Shown: positions 53,228 through 61,790 of the stretch, in pieces
Layout: each line of letters opens with the position of its first letter
How positions within the stretch are numbered: position 1 is the stretch's first letter
Assembly (NCBI GenBank): GCA_963731585.1
Contig: CAVSWC010000003.1
Location: 248,001-312,000 of the forward strand
Origin: CANKHA01 sp963731585
GTDB taxonomy: Bacteria > Pseudomonadota > Alphaproteobacteria > Rhizobiales > Xanthobacteraceae
Reading direction: 5' to 3'
Length of the DNA: 64,000 bases
Notes under the pieces: model-generated
Databases searched by the model: none
The model's input: only the letters and a program-made list of their open reading frames with translations
Told to the model about the DNA's origin: nothing
Position numbers and translations under genes: made by a program

Positions 53228-53500
53228 TCAAGCGACCATCCCGAGCGCGAGCATGTAGGTTTCCAGGATTGCTTCCTGTTCCTTGCGCTCGTCGGTGTCC
53301 TGCTTGCGCAGCCGCACGATCGTGCGCAGCGCCTTCAAGTCGAAACCGTGCGCCTTGGCCTCGGCATAAACATCCTTGATGTCGTCGGCGATCGCCTTCT
53401 TTTCTTCTTCCAGGCGCTCCACGCGCTCAACCACAGCCTTGAGCTGCTCCTTCGCAAAGCGGGTGGCCGGCTGTTCCTGGGCGGCGGCGGTGGCGGGCAT
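53228..53500 (-). CDS. gapR: GapR-like DUF2312 nucleoid protein
   Basis: 90 residues. The DUF2312 core is RFAKEQLKAVVERVERLEEE, then KKAIADDIKDVYAEAKAHGF and DLKALRTIVRLRKQDTDER. In Caulobacter this protein (GapR) is a DNA-overtwist-binding tetramer that helps topoisomerases ahead of replication. Alphaproteobacteria-specific. Convergent with the DUF882 gene with 16 bases between. Confidence 0.88.
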   Translation of the reverse strand: MPATAAAQEQPATRFAKEQLKAVVERVERLEEEKKAIADDIKDVYAEAKAHGFDLKALRTIVRLRKQDTDERKEQEAILETYMLALGMVA

Positions 53501-53721
53501 CGACTACTCCTTAGGTGACGCACCTGACCTCGGGCGGGCCCGAGTTCAGCACTTTTGAAGTGGCCGAAATCGGATAAATCCGGCTTCGGCGGTGAGCCCC
53601 AGCTTTCGGAAGCCGAGGGCCCGGCGTCAAGGCGAGGCCGAAGTATCCACAGGCAGCCGGTGGACAACTGGACAATTTACGGCTCTAGCCTTGCGCGGCC
53701 GGCTTTCGCTCGATCCGGGCT

Positions 53722-54015
53722 TTAGTGCCGGTGAGTCTTCCCGAACGCCGCCTGCTGGTCGGGCGACGCCTCTTTCTGGTATTTCGTCCGCCACTCTTCG
53801 TATGGCATGCCGTAGACGATCTCACGGCTCTCGTCCTTGCTCAGCGGCAGGCCTTTGGCATCGGCCGCTTCCTTCATCCAGTTCGACAGGCAGTTGCGGC
53901 AGAAGCCGGCCAGGTTCATCAGATCGATATTCTGCACATCGGTACGACCGCGCAGGTGCTCGACCAGGCGCCGATAGACGGCGGCTTCAAGCTCGATCCG
54001 GGTTTTGTCGTCCAT
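53722..54015 (-). CDS. DUF1244 family protein
   Basis: 97 residues from MDDKTRIELEAAVYRRLVEHL. The family hallmark is HLRGRTDVQNIDLMNLAGFCRNCLSNWM with two cysteines CRNC, then YGMPYEEWRTKYQ. The family is widely conserved in proteobacteria and its function is not known; its fold is a small helical homodimer. Divergent from the glycerate kinase gene. Confidence 0.88.
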   Translation of the reverse strand: MDDKTRIELEAAVYRRLVEHLRGRTDVQNIDLMNLAGFCRNCLSNWMKEAADAKGLPLSKDESREIVYGMPYEEWRTKYQKEASPDQQAAFGKTHRH

Positions 54016-54145
54016 GGCCGATCCTTTCAATGCGACAGTGCCGGGCAATGCAGCCGCGGTATCCACAACAATAGTCATCACAACGTCCTGCTGCCAGGGT
54101 AGCGTTTTTTGTTGACCCGCCTCTTCGCTGTTGCCAAGAGCGAGC

Positions 54146-55435
54146 ATGGACGGAGCGGCGCGCGCATTTCTCGAACGGCTTTTCCGCACAGCCGTTGCAG
54201 CTGCTCACCCCGCTGCCTGTTTGCCCGCTTATCTGCCGCCGCCGCCAACCGGGCGCCTCATCGTGCTGGCGGCAGGCAAGGCGGCAGGGTCAATGACCGA
54301 AGTCGCCGAGCAGCACTACCTGCAAAGCGGTTTCCCAAAGGATCGGCTGCTTGGGCTTGCCGTTACGCGCCACGGCTATGCCCGGCCAACGCAGCATATT
54401 CCGGTGATTGAAGCCGGCCATCCGGTGCCGGACCAAAAAGGTATCGATGCCACCGAGCGGACTCTGGTGCTGGCCGAGCAGGCGGGCATGGACGATCTGT
54501 TGTTGGTGTTGCTCTCCGGAGGCGCATCGGCGAATTGGATCGCACCTGCACCGGGTCTCGCACTCGCCGACAAGCAGGCGACGACGCGGGCGTTGTTGCG
54601 CTCCGGCGCCAGCATCGGCGAGGTCAACACCGTGCGCAAACATCTCTCGCGCATCAAGGGCGGTCGGCTGGCGGCGCGCGGGCGGCCGGCACGCATCGTG
54701 ACCTTGGCGATTTCCGATGTTCCAGGCGACAACCCCGATGTGATCGGCTCAGGTCCGACGGTACCGGATCCTTCCACGTTGGCCGCCGCACGCGGCATCG
54801 TCGAGCGTTATGGGCTGGAGGTGCCCGCGGGCATCACGTTGGCGCTGTCGGATCCGGCCAACGAAACGCCGAAGCCGGAGGACGCAATTTTCCATACGAC
54901 CGAGTTCACCCTTGTCGCCCGCCCCGATGATGCCTTTCGCGCTGCGCGCGAAATGGCGAGGACGGCCGGTTATGACTGCGTCTTTCTCGGCGATCAGCTC
55001 GAAGGCGAAGCCCGCGAGGTGGCGCAGGAGCATGGCCGGATCGCGCGCGAACTGCTGGCGCAGAACCGCCGCGCCGTCATCCTGTCCGGCGGCGAGTTCA
55101 CGGTGACCCTGCACAAGCAGGGTGGGCATGGCGGACCCAATCAGGAATATGCCCTGGCGCTTGCGATCGCGCTCGACCGGACCCGTGGCATCGCCGCCCT
55201 CGCTGCCGATACCGACGGCACCGATGGAGGATCCGGTGCGGCGACCGATCCGGCCGGCGCCTTCGCGGATGGCACCACTGCGGCACGTGCGCGCGCACTT
55301 GGCCTCGATCCGGCCTCGTTTTTGGCCAACAACAATTCCACCGAATTCTTCGCCCCGCTCGGGGACCTTCTGATGTCCGGACCGACCTTCACCAATGTTA
55401 ATGACTTCCGGGCCATCCTCGTTGACACCGCGTGA
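54146..55435 (+). CDS. Glycerate 2-kinase (MOFRL/DUF4147 type)
   Basis: 429 residues. The N-terminal DUF4147 domain has VLAAGKAAGSM, HPVPDQKGIDATERTL and LLVLLSGGASANW, and the C-terminal MOFRL domain has ILSGGEFTVTLHKQGGHGGPNQEYALALA and LAADTDGTDG. The family makes 2-phosphoglycerate from glycerate. pyk lies about 580 bases downstream on the same strand, so the pair converts glycerate towards pyruvate, via enolase encoded elsewhere. Start ATG 54146; an earlier TTG is possible. Confidence 0.92.
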   Translation: MDGAARAFLERLFRTAVAAAHPAACLPAYLPPPPTGRLIVLAAGKAAGSMTEVAEQHYLQSGFPKDRLLGLAVTRHGYARPTQHIPVIEAGHPVPDQKGIDATERTLVLAEQAGMDDLLLVLLSGGASANWIAPAPGLALADKQATTRALLRSGASIGEVNTVRKHLSRIKGGRLAARGRPARIVTLAISDVPGDNPDVIGSGPTVPDPSTLAAARGIVERYGLEVPAGITLALSDPANETPKPEDAIFHTTEFTLVARPDDAFRAAREMARTAGYDCVFLGDQLEGEAREVAQEHGRIARELLAQNRRAVILSGGEFTVTLHKQGGHGGPNQEYALALAIALDRTRGIAALAADTDGTDGGSGAATDPAGAFADGTTAARARALGLDPASFLANNNSTEFFAPLGDLLMSGPTFTNVNDFRAILVDTA

Positions 55436-55484
55436 GCCTTTGCGCGAAATCCGGCCTGCCAGGACCAAAGCGGGCCGCATCAAC

Positions 55485-56015
55485 GTGGATTGCCTTCGAT
55501 TGTCACCCCTCCGGTGCTTCATCACACGTGCATTGCTTCCTGCCGCTCTCGCGCTGATGGGGGTGGCGGCCTTTGCGCAGCCGGCCGCGGCGGATTTTCG
55601 TCTCTGCAATAACACCGGCAGCCGCGTCGGCATTGCCATCGGCTACAAAGACAGTGACGGCTGGACCACCGAGGGCTGGTGGAATCTTTCCGCGCGCAGC
55701 TGCGAGACCTTGCTGCGCGGCACGCTGGTGGCGCGCTTTTACTACATCTATGCGCTCGATTACGAGCGCGGCGGAGAATGGTCGGGGCAGGCTTTTATGT
55801 GTACGCGGGACAAGGAGTTCACCATTCGGGGCATCGACGACTGCCTCGCGCGGGGCTATGAACGGACCGGATTCTTCGAGGTCGATACCGGCGAGCAGCG
55901 TTCCTGGACCGTGCAGCTCACCGAATCGAACGAGCAGCCGCCGCGCCCGCCGACATCGGGTTCTTCAATGACGCCGCCCCCGCCCGCGGGCGGCCGGATC
56001 ACGCCGGAAAGATAA
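55485..56015 (+). CDS. DUF1036 exported protein
   Basis: 176 residues from a proposed GTG at 55485; a TTG at 55500 is equally possible. Signal peptide (RALLPAALALMGVAAFAQPAAA), then the DUF1036 domain: FRLCNNTGSRVGIAIGYKDS, WTTEGWWNLSARSCETLL and FYYIYALDYERGGEWSG, CTRDKEFTIRG and DDCLARGYERTGFFEVDTG. Paired cysteines suggest disulfides in the periplasm. Function unknown. Ends 4 bases before pyk, so the two are co-transcribed. Confidence 0.85.
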   Translation: MDCLRLSPLRCFITRALLPAALALMGVAAFAQPAAADFRLCNNTGSRVGIAIGYKDSDGWTTEGWWNLSARSCETLLRGTLVARFYYIYALDYERGGEWSGQAFMCTRDKEFTIRGIDDCLARGYERTGFFEVDTGEQRSWTVQLTESNEQPPRPPTSGSSMTPPPPAGGRITPER

Positions 56016-56019
56016 GTCG

Positions 56020-57456
56020 ATGAGACGCCTGCGCCGAACGAAGATCGTAGCGACGCTGGGGCCCGCTTCATCCGACCGCGACGCCATTGCCCGCCTGTTC
56101 GAAGCCGGCGCCGATGTCTTCCGCATCAACATGAGTCACACCTCGCATGAGCGGATGCGCGAGCTGGTGACGACGATCAGGAGCATCGAAGCCGATTACG
56201 AGCGCCCGATCGGCATCCTTGTCGATTTGCAGGGTCCGAAGCTGCGGCTTGGCAAATTCGCTGAAGGATCGGCGATGCTGAGCAAGGGCGAGACTTTCAC
56301 GTTGGATGCCGACGAAGCCCCTGGTGACGCGCGCCGCGTCCACCTGCCGCACGCGGAAATTTTCAGCGCGGTCGAGCCGGGCCATGCGCTGCTGCTTGAC
56401 GACGGCAAGGTGCGCCTGAAGGTGCGCCAGACCACCAACACCAGCATCACCACCAGCGTGGAGGTCGGCGGCAAGCTCTCCGACCGCAAGGGCGTCAGCT
56501 TGCCCGACGCGACATTGCCGTTCTCCGCGCTGGCGGCGAAGGACCGTTCCGATCTCGATGCCGCGCTCGACGCCGGCATCGATTGGCTTGCGCTGTCTTT
56601 TATCCAACGGCCGGAGGACATCGCCGAAGCCAAGAAGCTCACGCGCGGGCGCGCCTCCGTGATGGCCAAGGTCGAGAAGCCGCAAGCGATGAGCCGGCTC
56701 GGCGAAATTCTTGAGCTCGCGGACGCCGTGATGGTGGCGCGCGGGGATCTTGGCGTCGAGCTGCCGCTGGAAAAGGTGCCCGGATCGCAGAAGAAGATGA
56801 CCCGGATGGCGCGCCGCGCCGGCAAGCCGGTGGTGGTCGCCACCCAGATGCTGGAGTCGATGATCAACAGCCCGGTGCCGACCCGCGCCGAAGTTTCGGA
56901 CGTCGCGACCGCGATCTACGAAGGAGCCGATGCGGTGATGCTGTCCGCCGAATCCGCCGCCGGTCAGTATCCGGTCGAGGCCGTCGCGATGATGAACCGC
57001 ATCGCCGAGGAAGTCGAAAGCGACGAATTCTATCGGTCGATCATCGACGCGCAGCACGCCGCGCCGGAGGCAACCGGCGCCGACGCCATCGCCGATGCCG
57101 CGCGGCAGATCGCGGGCACCCTGGAACTGTCCGCGCTGGTGTGTTGGACGGCGTCCGGCGCAACCGGCTTGCGCGTTGCACGCGAGCGCCCGAAGCCGCC
57201 GATCGTGGCGATCACGCCCAATGTTTCCACCGGCCGGCGGCTATCGCTGGTCTGGGGCATCCATTGCGTCGTGGCGCAGGACGCGCGCGACCAGGACGAC
57301 ATGGTGGGCCGCGCCTGCCGTATCGCGTTCCGGGAAGGTTTCGCCAAATCCGGCCAGCGCGTCATCATCGTCGCCGGCGTGCCGCTGGGAACGCCGGGCG
57401 CCACCAACATGCTGCGCATTGCCTTCGTCGGCTCCGAGAGCGAGACCGAAGTCTAG
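56020..57456 (+). CDS. pyk: Pyruvate kinase
   Basis: 478 residues. N terminus RRTKIVATLGPASSDRDA; active-site segments VFRINMSHTSHERM, LVDLQGPKLRLG, SVMAKVEKPQAM (catalytic Lys), VMVARGDLGVELPLEKVP, and VATQMLESMINSPVPTRAEVSDVATAIYEG. It makes pyruvate and ATP from phosphoenolpyruvate. Starts 4 bases after the DUF1036 gene. Confidence 0.96.
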   Translation: MRRLRRTKIVATLGPASSDRDAIARLFEAGADVFRINMSHTSHERMRELVTTIRSIEADYERPIGILVDLQGPKLRLGKFAEGSAMLSKGETFTLDADEAPGDARRVHLPHAEIFSAVEPGHALLLDDGKVRLKVRQTTNTSITTSVEVGGKLSDRKGVSLPDATLPFSALAAKDRSDLDAALDAGIDWLALSFIQRPEDIAEAKKLTRGRASVMAKVEKPQAMSRLGEILELADAVMVARGDLGVELPLEKVPGSQKKMTRMARRAGKPVVVATQMLESMINSPVPTRAEVSDVATAIYEGADAVMLSAESAAGQYPVEAVAMMNRIAEEVESDEFYRSIIDAQHAAPEATGADAIADAARQIAGTLELSALVCWTASGATGLRVARERPKPPIVAITPNVSTGRRLSLVWGIHCVVAQDARDQDDMVGRACRIAFREGFAKSGQRVIIVAGVPLGTPGATNMLRIAFVGSESETEV

Positions 57457-57487
57457 TGCGGGTGAGTCGAACCTGGATCGTTCATCT

Positions 57488-57575
57488 CCGCTCGTCCCCG
57501 CGCAAGCGGGGACCCAGGGCGCTGATCCCGCGCGCGCTGCTGCTGGATTCCCGCTGTCGCGGGAATGAGCGGAGA
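57488..57575. repeat. Intergenic palindromic repeat downstream of pyk
   Basis: CTCGTCCCCGC-GCAA-GCGGGGACCCAGG on one side and TGGATTCCCGC-TGTC-GCGGGAATGAG on the other. This two-hairpin layout is like the ATCCAGTA family but with CCCAGG/TGGATT inner edges. It lies between convergent pyk and the hydrolase gene. Confidence 0.6.
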
Positions 57576-57613
57576 AAGAGGGGCAGGCGCGCCAACCGAA
57601 ACGCATCAGAGCG

Positions 57614-58624
57614 TTAGCGCCTGGGAACCGCGTTTGCCTTCAGCCTCCCATCGGCGAATTCGGCAACAGCTTCAACCACGCGGTCCGGCGCCGCATAATG
57701 CGGCATGTGCCCAACCCCCTGCAGCAACACCAGCCGCGCCCGCGGCAAGGCCGCTGCGAGCGGCTGCGCATGCACATCCGGCGGCACGACGATATCGGCG
57801 GCGCCGGCGATAATGATGGTCGGGACAGCAAGGCCGCGATAGCGCTCGACCTGGCCGGCGACGAAAGCCTTCAATCCGGCGACCTCGCGGGCATTGGCCA
57901 GAAATTCGCCTGGCCGCAGGGCCAACCGCGCGGAAGCGCGCGAGACGTAATCCGGCGGCGGCTCATTCGGCCAAAACACGAGCTGCACCGCGTAAGGGGT
58001 CAGCAGCAGCCCGGCCGGCAACGCGAAAAGATGCGCGAAGGCTGGGCCGAGAATCGGCATGGCGCCGAGCTGGTAATACCAGGAAATGCCGCCGGCCCAA
58101 GGGTAGGCGACCGGCGCCAGCAGGATCAGGCCCGCGAGGTCCTGCGGATAGTCGAGGGCATAGGCTGCGGCCAGCGTGCCGCCCCAGGAATGGCCCACGA
58201 GCACGAAGGAGGTAACGCCCAGCCGCTGCAGGGCCTCGCGCAGCAGCGCCGCCTGGCCGCTCGGCGAGGCGGCGTGCTGGCCGCTGCCGGGCGTGCTCCA
58301 ACCATGCCCCGGTCGGTCGATCAGCAGGAGGCGGTAAGTTTGCGACAGCCGCTCACCCAAGGCATTCTCCTGGTCACGCAGATTGGCCCCTGCCCCATGC
58401 ACGAGAACGATCACCGGTCGGTCCGGCGCGCCACCCGGCGGGCTTTTCTCCACCACATGCAGGCTGCCGCCGGTCACCGGGATGACGCGCCCGGAGGCAG
58501 GATTGGCCCGTTCGATGACGCTGGTACCGATGCTCGAGGCCGCGGCGGACAGACCCAGGAATGCCGCCACCAGGGCCGCGGAAAGGGCGATGCGGCTTTG
58601 GGAAATCGGGCGGCCTCCCCACAT
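57614..58624 (-). CDS. Alpha/beta hydrolase, membrane-anchored or exported
   Basis: 336 residues. A signal or anchor segment (IALSAALVAAFLGLSAAASS) precedes the fold: VIVLVHGAGANLRDQENAL (oxyanion), LIDRPGHGWSTPG, FVLVGHSWGGTLAAAYALDY (nucleophile Ser), IIAGAADIVVPPDVHAQ (Asp) and GVGHMPHYAAPD (His). A typical carboxylester or haloperoxidase-like hydrolase; substrate not readable. Divergent from groES with 71 bases between the start codons. Confidence 0.88.
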   Translation of the reverse strand: MWGGRPISQSRIALSAALVAAFLGLSAAASSIGTSVIERANPASGRVIPVTGGSLHVVEKSPPGGAPDRPVIVLVHGAGANLRDQENALGERLSQTYRLLLIDRPGHGWSTPGSGQHAASPSGQAALLREALQRLGVTSFVLVGHSWGGTLAAAYALDYPQDLAGLILLAPVAYPWAGGISWYYQLGAMPILGPAFAHLFALPAGLLLTPYAVQLVFWPNEPPPDYVSRASARLALRPGEFLANAREVAGLKAFVAGQVERYRGLAVPTIIIAGAADIVVPPDVHAQPLAAALPRARLVLLQGVGHMPHYAAPDRVVEAVAEFADGRLKANAVPRR

Positions 58625-58695
58625 TGACAGTTCGTCTCCGCGCTTTCACAACAGCGCCCAGAAGCGCAGAAGCCACAGCAATTCAGGAGAATGCC

Positions 58696-59094
58696 ATGAC
58701 CATCAGGCCCTTACACGACAATGTCGTGGTTGAACCCACGGTTTCGAAAAAGGCGGTGACCAAAGGCGGGATCCTTCTTCCCGACACCGCGCAGGAAAAG
58801 CCGCTGGAAGGCAAGGTTGTCGCCGTCGGCTCCGGTCATCGCGGCAAAAACGGCAAGCTGGTGCAGCTCTCTGTCAAGGCCGGCGACCGGGTGGTGTATG
58901 CCAAGTGGTCGGGCTCCGAGGTCAAGGTCGCGCAGAAGGATTACATCATCCTCAAGGAGAGCGACATTCTCGGCGTAGTGGAAGGTGACGGCAAGGTTTC
59001 AGTGCGCGCCAAGAGCGGGGCCGCGGGAACGACGGCTGCATGGTCCGCCCATGACCACGACCATGTGCACGACAGCGGCTGCTGCGACGACTGA
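58696..59094 (+). CDS. groES: GroES co-chaperonin with His/Cys-rich C-terminal tail
   Basis: 132 residues; ordinary GroES has 95-105. The core has RPLHDNVVVEP, the mobile loop region TKGGILLPDTAQEKPLEGKV, VAVGSGHRGKNGK (roof loop) and YIILKESDILGVVE. After residue 96 comes a linker (GDGKVSVRAKSGAAGTTAAW) and the tail SAHDHDHVHDSGCCDD, with four His and two adjacent Cys, which looks like a metal-binding tail. No groEL follows: a terminator lies 40 bases downstream. Start ATG 58696 is preceded by AGGAGA. Confidence 0.92.
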   Translation: MTIRPLHDNVVVEPTVSKKAVTKGGILLPDTAQEKPLEGKVVAVGSGHRGKNGKLVQLSVKAGDRVVYAKWSGSEVKVAQKDYIILKESDILGVVEGDGKVSVRAKSGAAGTTAAWSAHDHDHVHDSGCCDD

Positions 59095-59134
59095 CCGGCG
59101 CCCTTGGGAGGCGGCTGGTCGCCCTCGGTTCCAG

Positions 59135-59171
59135 AAAAAGGGCCTCCGTGGACGATACGGAGGCCCTTTTT
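59135..59171. terminator. Two-way intrinsic terminator after groES
   Basis: A5-GGGCCTCCGT-GGACGAT-ACGGAGGCCC-T5. The stem has A and T runs on both sides, so it can end groES on the plus strand and the small minus-strand gene at 59217-59438. Confidence 0.9.
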
Positions 59172-59216
59172 GGCAGCCGAGCGCACTACAGACAGAGGCT
59201 GCCTAGACTGGACCCT

Positions 59217-59438
59217 TTAAGCCGCTGCGCACCTTTGAAGCTTCCTGCCGACCATGCGCTCCGCGAGCCTCACGCTATCGTCGGCCTTGAGTGTCCCTGC
59301 CAAGCTGGCCGCGTGCGCCATTTCACGAAGGCTGCGCGCAACTTCTAAATAGTTTTCTCGGAGTTCAGGACTAGAAACTTGAAGGGCCGCGCACTCCAGA
59401 TCAGACGCCCGCTGGCGATAATGTCGTGGTGAGAACAT
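59217..59438 (-). CDS. Small hypothetical protein
   Basis: 73 residues, MFSPRHYRQRASDLECAALQ, mostly helical (SSPELRENYLEVARSLREMAHAASL). The stretch HYRQRASDLE...A...SPELRE.YLEVA..LR.MA resembles small cytoplasmic proteins common in Bradyrhizobium, of unknown role. No membrane segment. Confidence 0.6.
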   Translation of the reverse strand: MFSPRHYRQRASDLECAALQVSSPELRENYLEVARSLREMAHAASLAGTLKADDSVRLAERMVGRKLQRCAAA

Positions 59439-59644
59439 TCAATCCTTTCTCCCTGCTGCCTCGTATTTCCAAAAATAGTGGAGGACCGGAAATTGAGTCC
59501 GTTCGTTAGGCGACAGTGGTGTCGGACAGGCCCTCAAATAATCGAGAGCGACTTAGTTCCGGGCCAGTAACGGCAGGACGAGAACGGTTATCTAGCGAAC
59601 AGACGGCGGTGGCTAAGAGAAGTTTAGTACCGGCGAGGGATCAA

Positions 59645-59827
59645 ATGGCAGCAACCGCTCAACGATCGACGACTGACCTACTCGGCAGGCCGTCTTGTTT
59701 GTGTGGGGCGACGATGGACCTCGCGCGGATCGAACCTCATCCGACCATCCCGCAGGCAGAAATTCGGGTTTACGAATGTAGTCGGTGCAATCACACGCTC
59801 ACCCAAACATTCGGCGGCGATAAGTAA
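59645..59827 (+). CDS. Small zinc-ribbon protein
   Basis: 60 residues from ATG 59645, MAATAQRSTTDLLGRPS; a GTG upstream at 59516 would extend it. It contains CLCGATMDLARIEPHPTIPQ and YECSRCNHTLTQTF, that is CxC and CxxC pairs spaced as in a zinc ribbon. Such short proteins are frequent in Bradyrhizobiaceae; role unknown. A terminator follows (59870-59896). Confidence 0.6.
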   Translation: MAATAQRSTTDLLGRPSCLCGATMDLARIEPHPTIPQAEIRVYECSRCNHTLTQTFGGDK

Positions 59828-59869
59828 TACTGGACGCTGCCCCCGTTCCCCCAATTGCGTCCAGTTACT

Positions 59870-59896
59870 CCCCGGCCTTGCGCCGGGGCTTTTTTT
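59870..59896 (+). terminator. Intrinsic terminator after the zinc-ribbon gene
   Basis: CCCCGGC-CTTGC-GCCGGGG-CT7. A strong rho-independent signal on the plus strand, 42 bases after the stop of the zinc-ribbon gene. Confidence 0.85.
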
Positions 59897-59982
59897 CTCC
59901 CACGACAGCAGTGTCTCCTCGCGGATGGCAGGTGTTGCGGCAATGCGGGGCGTGGGTTACCGCGACATCGACGCACAAGGGT

Positions 59983-60181
59983 TTACCGCTTTTGAGCTGG
60001 AGCCTGTTTCGGCACCTCGTATACGAGGCGGTTTTCCTGATTTTTATCGGCCAGAAGCGCTAGACGGAAATAAGAATTCGGCCATCAACGCGTACTCGCC
60101 CTGCAAGCGCGGGTTCGTTTCCGCCCTCGCCCTGGCGAGAAACTCTATTGCTTTCGCGCGGTACGTATCGGCTGAGGTCAT
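59983..60181 (-). CDS. Small hypothetical protein (one frameshift)
   Basis: 65 residues after removing one base near 60072. It starts MTSADTYRAKAIEFLARARA and continues LQGEYALMAEF, then, after the shift, YFRLALLADKNQENRLVYEV and PKQAPAQKR. The pattern RAKA.EFL..A...NP.LQ.EY..MA..YLRLA..AD is a short family common in rhizobia. Function unknown. Without the correction it would end as a nonsense tail of nine residues. Confidence 0.6.
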
Positions 60182-60374
60182 GAACGCCCCCACTAAAGCT
60201 CGGAGGCTAACAGTCTCCCAGGCTATGTGCGAAACAACACATAGTGATCGCTTTGCTCTATCTAATCCGTCCCCCCACCCTATATTAGCTGCATCATCGG
60301 CAGCGGCTCTGCCCAGGCGTCGGTGACTGAGAGACGCGATCGCGCTCCCGCCTCCATGAGGACGGAGAAGCGCG

Positions 60375-61076
60375 ATGAACTTGCCCCCGCCGAACAAATT
60401 TTTGCAGTCGCTCAGCAAAGGGGACTTCGAGCTTCTGCGCCCGCACCTGCGTGACGTGAAGCTCGTCCATACCAAGGTTCTGTTCGATCAGGGCGACATC
60501 ATCCAACATATGTATTTCCCCTACAGCGGCGTCATCTCATTTGTCGTGCCGCTTTCGGACGGCGTCATGATCGAGGCCGGAATGATAGGGCGCGATGGCG
60601 TTGTCGGCACGCCGGCTGCCCTTGACGGGGCCAAGTCACTGAGTCGGGCGATTGTGCAGGTGCCCGGCGAAGCCTTCATGATCGACCTGCCAAACGCCAA
60701 GGCCGCCGTAACCGCCAGCAGGACATTACGCGCGAAGCTCTACCAGAGCGACCAGCTGCTGCTGGTGCAAGCTCAGCAATCGGCTGCCTGTAATGCCGCG
60801 CATGACGTTGAAGAGCGGCTATGCCGCTGGATATTGCGCACCCGCGATGTTGTCGGAGGCGACAAGCTGGAACTCACGCAGGAGTTCATCTCGCAGATGC
60901 TCGGCGTCCGACGAACGAGCGTGACGCTGGCGGCCAGACACCTACAGGCGATCGGCCTGATAAAGTATCGGCGGGGCCAGATCCACGTTCTCGACGTCGA
61001 CGGCCTGATTGAGGCCTCATGCGAGTGCTACGAGGCCGTAGCAAAGTTGGAAGCCAGGATTTTTTCTGACGACTAA
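60375..61076 (+). CDS. Crp/Fnr-type transcriptional regulator
   Basis: 233 residues. The cyclic-nucleotide-type beta barrel (VLFDQGDIIQHMYFPYSGVISFVV, GMIGRDGVVGTPAAL) is followed by a helical hinge and a winged helix-turn-helix (ELTQEFISQMLGVRRTSVTLAARHLQAIGLI). No Cys cluster for an iron-sulfur centre, and the ligand-contact residues of true CRP are not obvious, so the signal is unknown. This is the subgroup common in Rhizobiales that starts LSKGDFELLRPHL. Confidence 0.9.
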   Translation: MNLPPPNKFLQSLSKGDFELLRPHLRDVKLVHTKVLFDQGDIIQHMYFPYSGVISFVVPLSDGVMIEAGMIGRDGVVGTPAALDGAKSLSRAIVQVPGEAFMIDLPNAKAAVTASRTLRAKLYQSDQLLLVQAQQSAACNAAHDVEERLCRWILRTRDVVGGDKLELTQEFISQMLGVRRTSVTLAARHLQAIGLIKYRRGQIHVLDVDGLIEASCECYEAVAKLEARIFSDD

Positions 61077-61091
61077 TGTAACGCCGTGCAT

Positions 61092-61295
61092 TCACGCCAA
61101 CGATCGCCAATCTAGCCGAACCGAAGCCTCAAATATCTGCATTTTATCGTCTCTGACCACGACGCGGATGTCGTGTGGACGCTTTCCACTTTTGAATGCG
61201 GCTTTACTCAGCTCGCCGATGATCCCGCGGACCTCTGTTTTTGCCGCGTCCGGACTGCGAAACTCGCTCACCGTCAGTGTCGGGATGGTGCTCAC
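61092..61295 (-). CDS. Small hypothetical protein
   Basis: 67 residues, MSTIPTLTVSEFRSPDAAKT then EVRGIIGELSKAAFKSGKRP and a mixed C terminus (DIRVVVRDDKMQIFEASVRLDW). The composition is plausible for a small alpha/beta protein. Its stop is 15 bases after that of the convergent Crp-type gene. No family recognised. Confidence 0.5.
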   Translation of the reverse strand: MSTIPTLTVSEFRSPDAAKTEVRGIIGELSKAAFKSGKRPHDIRVVVRDDKMQIFEASVRLDWRSLA

Positions 61296-61521
61296 TCATC
61301 TTGCCAAACGTCGAAATAGTAACGCTGCATTGGCTGAGACTCCGTCGATAATTTAGAGGGGATGGCAACTCTGCGTTCCCGTTGAGCCCGAAACTTTCCT
61401 TATCTGAAGAGCCGCCGGTGGATAGGCCGCTATTTGCATGGGTTCGGACATTGAAGCGCGACCCGAGCGCCTTAGCATTCGCACGCTGGAACCCTCCAAT
61501 CGGCTTTGCGTTTAACGTTGC

Positions 61522-61695
61522 ATGAAAATCACACCACACAGACCGCACCGGACGACCATCGATTTAACCGACGAGGTTGCAGCCCGCGCGTGGGTAAAAA
61601 AACTCGGAAGATCTGTCGACGAAATTGCTGCCGCCATCAAGAAGGTGGGCAACAATCCCGAGACGGTCAAAAAGGAGCTTGCCCGCCAAGACTGA
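61522..61695 (+). CDS. DUF3606-like small protein
   Basis: 57 residues, MKITPHRPHRTTIDLTDEVA then ARAWVKKLGRSVDEIAAAIK and KVGNNPETVKKELARQD. The order of I(D/N)...D...ARYW.KK.G.S.DE...A...VGN....V..EL matches DUF3606, a short helical family common in proteobacteria with unknown function. The gene is easily missed because of its length. Confidence 0.65.
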   Translation: MKITPHRPHRTTIDLTDEVAARAWVKKLGRSVDEIAAAIKKVGNNPETVKKELARQD

Positions 61696-61790
61696 TCGAG
61701 GACTGCTTGCAACGAAGGTTCGGCCTTCAGTTATTGAACAGCAACTGGGAATCATCCGATGTCGAAAAGAACCAAGGAGAGCTGAACGGG

